Counted from the first letter of the stretch, positions 1-8,405 are shown. The stretch: 42,634 nt of DNA from Candidatus Saccharimonadota bacterium (GCA_020428535.1 JAGQMS010000006.1:1-42634), one strand, 5' to 3'. The notes: generated by a model from the sequence alone, not told the origin. Translations and numbers: made by a program.

Positions 1-995
1 GGTATTATGGCAATTCTTAAGACCAGTTTAACTTCTTTGTTGTTGGCATTTTGTTTTTGTATTTGTTCATACATTTGCACAGAGCTAAGGTCAATTTTTC
101 CGGCATTCGATTCTGATGCAATATGTTGTTTCTTCCACCTGTTCTTCCTTATTATTTTTCTAGTAAGCGAAATGATTAGAAGGTAGAGAATATATAAAGA
201 AAGCCCGATACCAATAAAACTTAGAATCCCAGAATTATTTAGAATGAATGGCAAAACGAAATGACGAAGATCAAAGGCGTTGTCTACCTCCTCAGAAGTC
301 TCCAACACTTGACCATTATCCATCAGTTTACTCGTCTTTAGGGTATGTGAACCCGAACCTACATAACTTTGATTAAATTCTTTACTACCAAGTGAGCTGT
401 ATGAAAATTTGTTATCAATATAAAATAGAGACTTTTTAACCTCATTTATCGATGTAATTGGCTTATATTGAGCTACTCTTAACGTATCGCTATTTAGGGA
501 TATTTTTTGTGGACTTTGAAAATACTCTTTATTTTCAAATTCTACCTTGCAGTTATTGACATCTGCACAGATTTTGTCGCTTTTAGGGGAGATTAGAATG
601 GAGGGCGAGGAAGCATCAAAGGATGACTCTAGATCATCGATAGATAAATTAATGCCTACTACTTGATCATCCGGTTTTATGGCATACTCACCAGCCTTAA
701 CCCATGAAGATGAGTTTGCGAGGGCTTCGCCAAGAACTGTACAAGTTACGCCATCTAGGCTTTGTATACCAAGTGCAGAATTCGCATTTTGCTGTATTTT
801 GTTTAATTTGACATAAAAATTGTATTCTCCGGGGTCAAGCTTGATAACAGATTGATAGAAATTAGCATTATCTTGATTTTGATCACATGCGGACAATGCC
901 TGAGCTGATCGTGGCGATAGAGCAACAACAAAAGTAGAAAGATACAGAAAAGATATTAAGAATTTAATTTTTGTTTTTAACATTAACATAAGCAT
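1..995 (-). CDS. Secreted, membrane-anchored surface protein (partial, 3' end outside window)
   Basis: An open frame of 331 codons runs from an ATG at 995 to the left edge without a stop, so the C-terminus is missing. Residues 1 to about 33 form a signal peptide with a Lys-containing start, a hydrophobic core and an AQA-type end. About 210 polar residues follow, with a few Cys and a beta-rich look, then a transmembrane helix near residues 250-275 and a Lys/Arg-rich cytoplasmic tail. That is a type I membrane protein whose ectodomain faces outward. Three in-frame ATGs (995, 989, 983) open the frame; the first is arbitrary and no good ribosome site is seen. I do not recognise the ectodomain. 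A role in surface contact is possible but unproven. Confidence 0.72.
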   Translation of the reverse strand, partial: MLMLMLKTKIKFLISFLYLSTFVVALSPRSAQALSACDQNQDNANFYQSVIKLDPGEYNFYVKLNKIQQNANSALGIQSLDGVTCTVLGEALANSSSWVKAGEYAIKPDDQVVGINLSIDDLESSFDASSPSILISPKSDKICADVNNCKVEFENKEYFQSPQKISLNSDTLRVAQYKPITSINEVKKSLFYIDNKFSYSSLGSKEFNQSYVGSGSHTLKTSKLMDNGQVLETSEEVDNAFDLRHFVLPFILNNSGILSFIGIGLSLYILYLLIISLTRKIIRKNRWKKQHIASESNAGKIDLSSVQMYEQIQKQNANNKEVKLVLRIAII

Positions 996-1013
996 CGCAC
1001 AAGGAATTATTTT

Positions 1014-1042
1014 TTGCAATATTTATGGTTTTCGTATATAAA
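1014..1042 (+). promoter_or_regulatory. Promoter of the small GC-rich unit
   Basis: TTGCAA (1014-1019), a 17-base spacer and TATAAA (1037-1042) form a good sigma-70 promoter. Seven bases further, the expected transcription start at about 1049 is the first base of the inverted repeat that closes the unit. Confidence 0.6.
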
Positions 1043-1077
1043 TTTGCGAGTCGGAGCACTACCCACTAGGGGGAAAG

Positions 1078-1203
1078 ATGAATTCCAAGAAGGTGATCCA
1101 GTGGGCGGCTTACGCCGTCCTCGGACTTATCTCGCTGGTCGCCGTTGCGGCGGTGATCAGTCGAAATGACCCGGCTTTCCAGCGCAACTACACGAAGCGC
1201 TGA
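1078..1203 (+). CDS. Small single-pass membrane peptide, 41 aa
   Basis: The ORF begins with ATG four bases after a strong AGGGGG ribosome site (1068-1073) and ends in TGA. It encodes 41 residues: a short Asn-Ser-Lys-Lys head, one hydrophobic helix over about residues 6-27, and a polar tail rich in Arg, Asn and Lys. Thirty-one of 40 codons after the start end in G or C, quite unlike the AT-rich neighbours. Promoter, ORF, inner hairpin and paired ends form a compact unit between a minus-strand surface gene and topA. Size, hydrophobicity and end pairing resemble type I toxin mRNAs, but no antitoxin RNA is shown; a small regulatory membrane protein is equally possible. I do not recognise the family. 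Confidence 0.55.
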   Translation: MNSKKVIQWAAYAVLGLISLVAVAAVISRNDPAFQRNYTKR

Positions 1204-1220
1204 AAAACGGGTCCGCCACG

Positions 1221-1250
1221 CAGGGAGGGCTCATTCTCGAGCCCTCCCTG
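1221..1250 (+). other. Perfect 12-bp hairpin downstream of the 41-aa ORF
   Basis: The arms 1221-1232 (CAGGGAGGGCTC) and 1239-1250 (GAGCCCTCCCTG) pair perfectly around a 6-base loop, 17 bases after the ORF stop. No T run follows, so it is not a typical Rho-independent terminator. It may protect the RNA, and its CCCUCCC arm could also pair with the AGGGGG ribosome site. Confidence 0.6.
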
Positions 1251-1364
1251 TAGATGGCCAATTCTATGTGCTCCGACTTTTTCCAAATAGAATTATCTGT
1301 TGCATTTAATATTTTTGAGTAGTAAGCTTGGCGATTGACACTTTTGTTAATATTAATAAAGCTT

Positions 1365-3674
1365 ATGTCCAAGAATCTTGTAATCGTTGAATCGCCAGCC
1401 AAGGCAAAAACTATCTCTAAATTCCTAGAGAGTGGTTTTACAGTGCTCTCGAGCGTAGGGCATATCCGCGATATACCGAAGAAAAAGCTCAAAAACGGGA
1501 CTCCGCCGATTGACGTTGAAAACAACTTTGCGACTGTTTATGAACCAGACCCAACGAAGAAGAAGCTAATAAGTGAGCTCAGAAAAGCTGCCAAAGAAGC
1601 TGATGAAGTATGGATCGCAACCGATGAAGACCGCGAAGGAGAAGCAATCGGCTGGCATCTATGCGAGATTCTAAAACTTGACCCAACTAAAACTAAACGA
1701 ATTGTCTTCCACGAAATCACAAAGACTGCAATTATACACGCTTTAGAGAATCCTAGAACAGTAGATATGAATCTAGTTAATGCTCAACAAGCCAGAAGGG
1801 TGTTGGACCGCTTGGTCGGCTTCGACCTTTCACCAGTCGTTCAAAGAAAAGTGCCCGGAGGAAAGTCGGCTGGCCGTGTTCAATCCCCGGCAGTAAGACT
1901 TCTTGTAGAGAAAGAACGTGAGATCCTTGCTCACCAATCAAAAAGTGATTTTAAGATTACTGCTCAATTTTCTCATGAAAAAGATCAATTTGACGCCGAG
2001 CTTAATACTCGAAAACCGGACGAAGATTCTTCTAGAGTTTTTCTGGAGAGTATTGCTAAAAGTAAATTTAAAGTCAGCGAAGTTTCAACCGATCCGGGCA
2101 CAAGAAACCCCCATGCACCATTCACGACCTCCACACTTCAGCAGGCGGCTGCAAGCAGATTGAGTTTTTCAGTTAAAGCCACGATGTCGGCAGCTCAAAA
2201 ATTGTACCAGGACGGGAAGATCACCTACATGCGGACCGACTCTGTCAACTTGGCTCCTGAGGCAGTAGATAGTATTGGAAAATATATTCAATCTAAATAC
2301 GGACCGGAATACCATCAAACGCGAACATTCAGGACTAAATCTGCCTCCGCCCAGGAAGCGCACGAAGCTATCAGGCCAACTGATATATCTGTTGAACATG
2401 CATCATCTGATATTTATGAACAGAAATTATATGATCTTATTAGGAGCCGTGCTCTAGCCAGTCAGATGGCACCTGCCAAAATTGAGCGAACCAATGTGGC
2501 TGTAGCCGTTGATGGGCATAGTGAGTTGTTCACTGCCAAAGGAGAAGTAATTGTTTTCCCCGGTTTCTTGAAAGCCTATAGCTCATCAAGTAAGGAAGAT
2601 AACATCTTGCCTCCCCTTAAGACAGGTGATGACTTAACTATGTTAACAGCAAGCGCAAAGCAGGTCTTCTCTAGGCCTCCAGCGCGATTTTCAGAAGGTA
2701 GTTTAGTCAAAAAACTTGAGGAGTTAGGTATTGGCAGACCAAGCACCTACGCGACTATAATCTCTACAATTCAAGACCGTGGATATGCCCAGAAGGGTGA
2801 GAACGAAGGCGAGCCAAGGGATACAATTCTGTTAACGCTGAAAAATGGAGCTATCGATAAAGAGATTATCAGTGAAAAAACTGGTTCTGACAGAGGAAAG
2901 CTAGTACCGACAGCCAGCGGTATTGTAGTGAGTGATTTCCTGGAAAAGAACTTCACTCAAGTTGTGGACTATGGATTTACGGCAAATGTCGAGAACGATT
3001 TCGACCAAATCGCTGAAGGTAAGCTAGTCTGGTATGAGATGCTGAAAAGCTTTTATGGACCCTTCAGGCAACTAGTAGAAAAATCAGGTAATATCAGTCG
3101 CTCAGAGGCCTCACAGGCCAGGGAGGTGGGGGTAGATCCTAAGACTGGGAAAATGATTTACGCACGATTTGGTAGGTATGGCCCAATGCTACAACTAGGC
3201 AGCAATGAAAACGAGGATGATAAACCTCAATTTGCAGCGATGCCAAAAGGTGCCTTAATTGAAACTGTAACGCTAGAGCAAGCGATACAGGCCTTCAAAC
3301 TACCTCGAACGGTCGGCAAGACAAGCGAAGGAAAGGAGATAAAGGCAAATATCGGGCGATTTGGGCCTTACGTACAAGTTGAAAAAATGTATGTTTCCAT
3401 CAAGCCACTCGACCCACACGATATTACCTTAGATCAAGCCTTAGAATTGATAGAAGAAAAACTAAAAAAGGATGCTGAGAAGCATATCGCAAGTTTCGGT
3501 AATATTCAGATTTTAAACGGTCCATACGGACCATATATTACTGACGGTAAAAAGAATGCTCGTATAGCTAAAGATACCGACCCGAAAACAATCACCGAAG
3601 ATGAAGCCAAAGAACTTCTAGCAAAAGCACCCGAGAAGAAATCCCGCTGGAAGGTGCGAAAGACCAAAAAATAA
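1365..3674 (+). CDS. topA: DNA topoisomerase I (type IA)
   Basis: Relaxes negatively supercoiled DNA by cutting one strand through a tyrosine-DNA link. The protein opens with the Toprim segment (LVIVESPAKAKTI, with the metal/acid Glu), followed by DEDREGEAIGWHL and the active-site stretch ITYMRTDS with Tyr288. The C-terminus carries three GRFGPY-like Topo-C repeats (about residues 610-745) and a basic tail, and has none of the Cys4 zinc fingers of E. coli TopA. I chose the ATG at 1365 because an in-frame start at 1335 would add ten residues ahead of the conserved MSKNLVIVES start. Length is 769 residues, normal for the zinc-free form. A lone TTGACA lies at 1335-1340, but no well-spaced -10 is clear. 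Confidence 0.95.
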   Translation: MSKNLVIVESPAKAKTISKFLESGFTVLSSVGHIRDIPKKKLKNGTPPIDVENNFATVYEPDPTKKKLISELRKAAKEADEVWIATDEDREGEAIGWHLCEILKLDPTKTKRIVFHEITKTAIIHALENPRTVDMNLVNAQQARRVLDRLVGFDLSPVVQRKVPGGKSAGRVQSPAVRLLVEKEREILAHQSKSDFKITAQFSHEKDQFDAELNTRKPDEDSSRVFLESIAKSKFKVSEVSTDPGTRNPHAPFTTSTLQQAAASRLSFSVKATMSAAQKLYQDGKITYMRTDSVNLAPEAVDSIGKYIQSKYGPEYHQTRTFRTKSASAQEAHEAIRPTDISVEHASSDIYEQKLYDLIRSRALASQMAPAKIERTNVAVAVDGHSELFTAKGEVIVFPGFLKAYSSSSKEDNILPPLKTGDDLTMLTASAKQVFSRPPARFSEGSLVKKLEELGIGRPSTYATIISTIQDRGYAQKGENEGEPRDTILLTLKNGAIDKEIISEKTGSDRGKLVPTASGIVVSDFLEKNFTQVVDYGFTANVENDFDQIAEGKLVWYEMLKSFYGPFRQLVEKSGNISRSEASQAREVGVDPKTGKMIYARFGRYGPMLQLGSNENEDDKPQFAAMPKGALIETVTLEQAIQAFKLPRTVGKTSEGKEIKANIGRFGPYVQVEKMYVSIKPLDPHDITLDQALELIEEKLKKDAEKHIASFGNIQILNGPYGPYITDGKKNARIAKDTDPKTITEDEAKELLAKAPEKKSRWKVRKTKK

Positions 3675-3806
3675 CCTTAGCCTAAGCATTAAAGGTTTAT
3701 CCACAATTCTACCACTATTGCAAAGATGTTTTGTTGTAATATTCCTATAAAAGGATTGCGCAAATGAAACCAAAATATGCTACAATAACTTAGATAAATA
3801 ATTAGT

Positions 3807-3835
3807 TTGACTAATAAGTAATTGTATTTTATACT
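3807..3835 (+). promoter_or_regulatory. Sigma-70 promoter of the sigma4/HARE gene
   Basis: TTGACT (3807-3812), a 17-base spacer and TATACT (3830-3835) predict a start near 3842 and a leader of about 38 nt with an AGGAG-like ribosome site. This is one of the few conventional, leadered promoters in the window. Confidence 0.6.
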
Positions 3836-3879
3836 ATTTAGTTAGATATCCTTAAAATTAGGAAATTCAGGAGATACAG

Positions 3880-4914
3880 ATGGACCAAGAAGCAGTCGCA
3901 AGCAAATTAGACATAGAAAAAATTGTGGGCGATATTTTGGCCTCTATCGAACGAGAACGAGAACGAGAGATTATTGCACGTCGCTACGGTCTCTATGACC
4001 GAAAAGAGACTCTTGAACAGATCGGCGAACTTCTAAACATAACCCGTGAGCGAGTGAGACAGCTCGAGAAGGCTGTCATGGCCCGCCTCAAAATCATGGC
4101 CGAAAAAGATTTGCCTATGGTTAAACAGTTTGAAGAAACCGTTTTAAGCCATATCTCTTCAATGGGACATGTTGCTCGTATCAGCGATTTGGCCGCAAAA
4201 CTAACCAAAGATAATTCAAAAATTGATCAGTCTAGAGTATCTTTTTTGTCTGAACTAGCTCCATCGCTAAGTGTGATCGATGATAACGACCATTTCTACC
4301 ATGCTGTTGGTGCAAAGATAGAGCACGACGAGAAAAAGATAAAGGAAGCTGTTAGCTCAATCGTAGAAGCAATCAAAAAGTTAAATAAGCCAGTTAACGC
4401 CGACACAATTAAAGAAGCAATCGGCGCAGCAGATTCAGCACGGGTTTCTGCACTTGCAAGTGTTTCTAAGCAACTGGCTTCACTAGGGGGGCAGTGGGGG
4501 CTAGTTAAGTGGCCTTTGGTTAACCCAAAGAACATTCGGGACAAAATCTACGTGATCTTACGAGACAATGGAAAGCCAATGCACTTCGGCGAAATTGCCG
4601 GATCCATTCGTGATTCTTCTTTCAAACGTAAAGACGTGACTACGCAGGCAATTCATAATGAACTTATCAAAGACAAACGATTTGTATTAATTGGCCGAGG
4701 CATATACGCACTTAGCGAATGGGGATACAGCAAGGGTACAGTAGCTGATATTATTACTGAAGTTTTGCAAAAAGCAGGTGAGCCTCTCCACCGTGACGAA
4801 ATCGTAAAGCGTGTATTGAAACATCGCCAGGTTAAAGAAACAACCATTCTATTGAATCTCCAGGGCAAAAAACAATTCAAACGTGTTGCCAAAGCTACAT
4901 ATAACCTCGCTTAA
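3880..4914 (+). CDS. Sigma-70 region 4 / HARE-HTH fusion regulator
   Basis: A 344-residue likely transcription factor. Residues about 25-70 match sigma-70 region 4: REIIARRYGL, then LEQIGELLNITRERVRQLE, the helix-turn-helix that normally reads the -35 box. No sigma region 2 is present, so it cannot be a full sigma factor. A linker follows with a predicted helical domain, and residues about 225-340 hold two winged-helix segments of the HARE/RpoE-delta type (PMHFGEIAGSI; GEPLHRDEIVKRVL). RNA polymerase delta has a similar winged helix, so this may bind polymerase or -35 DNA as an accessory factor. The start has an AGGAG-like site and a good promoter. Domain calls are solid; the role is inferred. 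Confidence 0.8.
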   Translation: MDQEAVASKLDIEKIVGDILASIEREREREIIARRYGLYDRKETLEQIGELLNITRERVRQLEKAVMARLKIMAEKDLPMVKQFEETVLSHISSMGHVARISDLAAKLTKDNSKIDQSRVSFLSELAPSLSVIDDNDHFYHAVGAKIEHDEKKIKEAVSSIVEAIKKLNKPVNADTIKEAIGAADSARVSALASVSKQLASLGGQWGLVKWPLVNPKNIRDKIYVILRDNGKPMHFGEIAGSIRDSSFKRKDVTTQAIHNELIKDKRFVLIGRGIYALSEWGYSKGTVADIITEVLQKAGEPLHRDEIVKRVLKHRQVKETTILLNLQGKKQFKRVAKATYNLA

Positions 4915-4969
4915 AATATATTGGTCAATCTTATACATCCTAAAGTCTGGGATATTGCCAAAAGTGATA

Positions 4970-4975
4970 TACAAT
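4970..4975 (+). promoter_or_regulatory. Leaderless-type -10 element
   Basis: TACAAT ends 7 bases before the ATG at 4983, so transcription should begin at or next to the start codon. No clear -35 and no ribosome site are visible. Confidence 0.45.
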
Positions 4976-4982
4976 AATATTT

Positions 4983-5876
4983 ATGGGTGTCAGTAAAGAC
5001 GAACAACAACCCTTTAAAGGTCTTCCATCAGACACATTATTCCACGGTATTGGGGCCGATGCGCTATCTCTATATGGGGTTGGTCTTTTTGGGTTGCTCC
5101 CCGGGTCAGACCGCGAAGAGAAAAATATTTTCAACAATAACTCCGGCTTAGGTGCTTTTAACGGCACCGAGCTGGTTAGCGTCGCAATTATGCCTCAGCC
5201 CGGGAAACCCAACGAAGCATTCTTCACATACATAGAGGGCAGCCCTATAACATTTGCGATAGCAGGTGGTAATGAAAAAGAATTATCGGAGCGAGGATAC
5301 TTCGATGAAAGATTTATCGACAAAGCGAGTGGGGATGAAATTATTGGAATAGTGCTCGACTCAGACACTATGGATAAACCGATTGCCGGTCTTGAAATAC
5401 TTGGCACTAATGTCCACCCCGATAAAGTGGCTGAGAAATCTAGGGCCTTGATGAAGTTTTTTGGCAATCAATTCGGCTTAGAGATTGACAAAGAGCTAGA
5501 TGAACTTGAGAATCTTTTAGAGCCACTTAAGCATATTGATGAACACTACCTCAAAAGGACTATGGGACAGTACTTAGCCGCAGATAAAAAAGTGATTTCC
5601 GAAGTTGATGAATTTGTAAGAAGTTTATTCGCAAGAGCCTTACAATTACGTTTTCAGAATCCAAATGCAACGGTATTACAAGTCGTAAGAGATGTATTCC
5701 CAACTAAACCGGTATATGTAAATGACCACGGCCACGGTATTACTAGGATTCCGGAGGGTTCCTACTTTGAAGAATTCGTGGGTGATGATGAAACTACCGG
5801 CTATGACCGTTTTGATAACCCAAAAAGCACTCACAGGCTACGTAGTGTATTAAAGAAGTTAAACGATAGTCCTTAA
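4983..5876 (+). CDS. Hypothetical protein, possible ADP-ribosyltransferase-like fold
   Basis: A 297-residue soluble protein with no signal peptide or membrane segment. I do not recognise the family with certainty. The N-terminal half has LFHGIGADALSLYGVGL near residues 19-35, a beta-rich stretch ending in ITFAIAGG, then an ERGYFDERFI segment followed by DEIIGIVLD. This order loosely recalls ADP-ribosyltransferase-type folds (a His-Gly motif, a middle strand, a late acidic strand), but the catalytic Glu is not clear and the idea is weak. The C-terminal half is helical and Glu/Lys-rich, with a His-rich NDHGHG turn. It lies 63 bp before the VirD4-like ATPase on the same strand, each with its own leaderless-type promoter, so a functional link is possible only by position. 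Confidence 0.6.
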   Translation: MGVSKDEQQPFKGLPSDTLFHGIGADALSLYGVGLFGLLPGSDREEKNIFNNNSGLGAFNGTELVSVAIMPQPGKPNEAFFTYIEGSPITFAIAGGNEKELSERGYFDERFIDKASGDEIIGIVLDSDTMDKPIAGLEILGTNVHPDKVAEKSRALMKFFGNQFGLEIDKELDELENLLEPLKHIDEHYLKRTMGQYLAADKKVISEVDEFVRSLFARALQLRFQNPNATVLQVVRDVFPTKPVYVNDHGHGITRIPEGSYFEEFVGDDETTGYDRFDNPKSTHRLRSVLKKLNDSP

Positions 5877-5903
5877 TAGCGGGCTTACGGCTTCTGGCAT
5901 AGC

Positions 5904-5932
5904 TGTACAGTAGTATCTAAAGCATATATAAT
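5904..5932 (+). promoter_or_regulatory. Leaderless-type promoter of the VirD4-like gene
   Basis: TGTACA (5904-5909), 17 bases and a perfect TATAAT (5927-5932) stand 7 bases before the ATG at 5940. The RNA should start at the initiation codon. No ribosome site is present. Confidence 0.6.
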
Positions 5933-5939
5933 AGCGCTT

Positions 5940-8405
5940 ATGAATGGTGGCGAAACAGTAGCGCCTCACAAGCTGCTAATACTTGAGATACCTAAAGCAA
6001 ACGACAAAAAAGAACTTGCCGCTGAAGCAATGTTCGCTGCTTTACACGGAATTTTGAAGCCAAAAATTGGCGTGTTTGCTCGCACCCCGATTCAAGAGAG
6101 AATTAGTTTTGAAATAGCGTCAGTCAACAAGTTGATACGCTTTTATGTTTGGCTTCCAGAGCACTTAAAATCATTCGTAGAAGGGCAAATTTATGCTCAA
6201 TACCCGACAGCCCAAATAAAGGAATCGGCGGAAGACTACACCCTATCTTCTGACAATACTAGCATCGTGCATACCACGGAGTTAATTCTGACAGACAATG
6301 AGACATTGCCCATAAAAACCTTCCAAAGCTTTGAAGTTGACCCACTGGCGGCAATTACAGCGACTCTATCTAAACTAGACATGGATGATGAGCAGATGTG
6401 GATACAGATTACGGTCAAGCCAATTAGCGATGACTGGCATAAGCGCAGCTCGAGCATGGTCAAGAAAATCAAAGAAAAGGCAGGCAAATCCGGCTTGGGA
6501 ATTGGCGGGATTTTAGGGGCACTTGCAAAACCTCCGGAATATGATAATAAAGCCACTGGAGAAGGGGAGTTGAGTGAAAGAGATAAATCTCGCATCACCG
6601 CGATTCAAGAAAAAAGCACCAAACTTGGCTATCAAGTAAAGATCCGACTTGCGTATCTAGGAAATAATGAGGGGACTGCCCGTCTAAGAATGCAGTCGAT
6701 GGTTGGCACCTTCAAGCAGTTTAATACAACTAACCTAAATGGCTTCCAAAGCAAAAGCCCAAGCTTTGAAAAATCTCGACTTATTGCTTTTAGGCAACGA
6801 AACTTTGAAGATAAGGGCTTTATACTGAATATAGAGGAGCTAGCCAGCCTTTATCACTTACCCCACACAAATGTAGAAACCCCAAATATTGTTTGGGCAA
6901 ACTCTAAGACCGCAGAACCACCTGCAAATTTACCTACACCTGCAAAATATTCAGCCGAAGAGCTCAGCCCATTTGCTGTCACAAACTTTCGTGGTGATAA
7001 TCAGGTTTTTGGAGCACTACGTAAGGATCGTGGACGACATATCTATGTCTTAGGCCAAACCGGAGTAGGTAAGACAAAGATTCTGGAACTAATGTGCTTG
7101 TCTGACATATTCTATGACCAAGGATTTGCCGTGATAGACCCGCACGGTGATTTTGCATTTAATATGTTGAGTTTCATTCCTGAGAGAAGGCTAAAGGACG
7201 TGGTATATTTCAACCCTGCTGACACTAATTATCCGATCGGCTTTAATCCCCTTGAAGTTAGCGACCCAGCCTTCAAGACTCAAACTAGCTCTGAACTTGT
7301 TGGTATTATGAAGCGTTTATTTGATTCATGGGGCCCAAGGCTGGAATATATCCTGCGCTATACGATACTAGCACTGCTAGATTTCCCGAATTCAACTTTA
7401 CTTGATATACCTCGCATGCTGACAGAAAAAAAGTTTCGTGATGCAGTAATTAGCTACATTGAAGACCCGGTCGTAAAAACTTTTTGGACTTCTGAGTTTG
7501 CGAGCTGGGAGAATAAGTTTGCTAGTGAAGCAGTTGCCCCTGTTTTAAACAAAGTTGGGGCTTTTATTGCCAACCCGATGATCAGAAACATTGTCGGCCA
7601 ACCAAAAAGCACTTTCAACGTACGAGAAATTATGGATAACGGTAAAATCTTAATAATGAATCTCTCCCGTGGTCTAGTCGGAGAAGATAACGCTGCTATC
7701 CTGGGCGCTATGATGGTCACCAAGATTCAACTTGCGACTATGAGTCGTGCCGACATACCAGAAGAAAAACGTAGGCCATTTTATCTTTATGTTGACGAGT
7801 TCCAGAACTTTGCAACGGATAGCTTTGCAGTGATATTGAGTGAGGCTAGAAAATATGGCCTTTGCCTGTCTGTAGCAAACCAGTATATCTCACAGATGGA
7901 AGAAACAGTTCGTGACGCCGTCTTCGGGAACGTGGGTTCGATCATATCTTTCCGAGTAAGCCCAGATGACTCTGCTTTTTTGCAGAAATACTTTGAGCCT
8001 CAATTTATGGCTGGAGATATCATTCAAATGCAGAATCGAAACTTTGTGGCAACAATGATAATTAATGGCGAAAAAGCACCCGCTTTCTCTGGCACAACTT
8101 TAGTAATGCCAAAAAGCCAAAATGACTTAACTGCCGAAATCGTGTCACTCAATAGACAGAATTTCACGGCTTCCAGAGAAGAAGTTGAAGCCTATATTCG
8201 CACTTCCTCAGAAACGACACCACTAGCAAAAGGGCTAACCTCAGTTAATCAACCTGACGTTGTGACAAGTGGCCAAACAACCAATCCTGCTTCGAGCTTA
8301 TTGGGTTTAACCGGCATTAAAGTAGAGTCTGATACAGATCAGCCAAAAAAACGCAAAAGAAAACGATCCAGAAAAAAGAAAAATCAAGAAAATCAACAGA
8401 TATAA
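5940..8405 (+). CDS. VirD4/TraG-like (HerA-FtsK superfamily) ATPase
   Basis: An 821-residue P-loop ATPase of the type IV coupling-protein/HerA-FtsK group, which moves DNA or protein substrates with ATP. Walker A is GQTGVGKTK from about residue 372, followed by IDPHGDF. The Walker B region is YLYVDEFQNF near residue 616, with a sensor-like SVANQYISQM after it. The first 340 residues form an alpha/beta region of unknown role, and no transmembrane helix is evident, unlike classic VirD4. The extreme C-terminus is a Lys/Arg-rich tail that could bind nucleic acid. No VirB partner or relaxase is adjacent. Such ATPases occur in CPR genomes near type IV pilus or secretion genes. The fold is certain; the substrate is unknown. 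Confidence 0.85.
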   Translation: MNGGETVAPHKLLILEIPKANDKKELAAEAMFAALHGILKPKIGVFARTPIQERISFEIASVNKLIRFYVWLPEHLKSFVEGQIYAQYPTAQIKESAEDYTLSSDNTSIVHTTELILTDNETLPIKTFQSFEVDPLAAITATLSKLDMDDEQMWIQITVKPISDDWHKRSSSMVKKIKEKAGKSGLGIGGILGALAKPPEYDNKATGEGELSERDKSRITAIQEKSTKLGYQVKIRLAYLGNNEGTARLRMQSMVGTFKQFNTTNLNGFQSKSPSFEKSRLIAFRQRNFEDKGFILNIEELASLYHLPHTNVETPNIVWANSKTAEPPANLPTPAKYSAEELSPFAVTNFRGDNQVFGALRKDRGRHIYVLGQTGVGKTKILELMCLSDIFYDQGFAVIDPHGDFAFNMLSFIPERRLKDVVYFNPADTNYPIGFNPLEVSDPAFKTQTSSELVGIMKRLFDSWGPRLEYILRYTILALLDFPNSTLLDIPRMLTEKKFRDAVISYIEDPVVKTFWTSEFASWENKFASEAVAPVLNKVGAFIANPMIRNIVGQPKSTFNVREIMDNGKILIMNLSRGLVGEDNAAILGAMMVTKIQLATMSRADIPEEKRRPFYLYVDEFQNFATDSFAVILSEARKYGLCLSVANQYISQMEETVRDAVFGNVGSIISFRVSPDDSAFLQKYFEPQFMAGDIIQMQNRNFVATMIINGEKAPAFSGTTLVMPKSQNDLTAEIVSLNRQNFTASREEVEAYIRTSSETTPLAKGLTSVNQPDVVTSGQTTNPASSLLGLTGIKVESDTDQPKKRKRKRSRKKKNQENQQI

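Larger units (their letters stand above)
1049..1278 (+). repeat. 11-bp perfect inverted repeat bounding the small GC-rich unit
   Basis: AGTCGGAGCAC at 1049-1059 is the exact reverse complement of GTGCTCCGACT at 1268-1278, 208 bases apart. The left arm begins at the predicted transcription start, and the right arm runs into a short T tract (1278-1282). In RNA the two ends of a transcript of about 230 nt would pair. I see no target-site duplication outside the arms, so an RNA fold is more likely than a transposon end. Confidence 0.65.

Noticed and set aside
1049-1278. A miniature transposon explanation for the inverted repeat
   Set aside because: No target-site duplication and no second copy in the window; the repeat coincides with the predicted transcript ends instead.
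1157-1525. A 122-codon minus-strand frame across the small GC-rich unit and topA
   Set aside because: Antisense to topA and to the 41-aa ORF; composition is not protein-like.
3697-3705. A perfect DnaA box (TTATCCACA), with near matches at about 8842 and 17502
   Set aside because: They are single, far apart and without the clustered boxes or AT-rich unwinding element of an origin; dnaA, dnaN and gyrB are not nearby.
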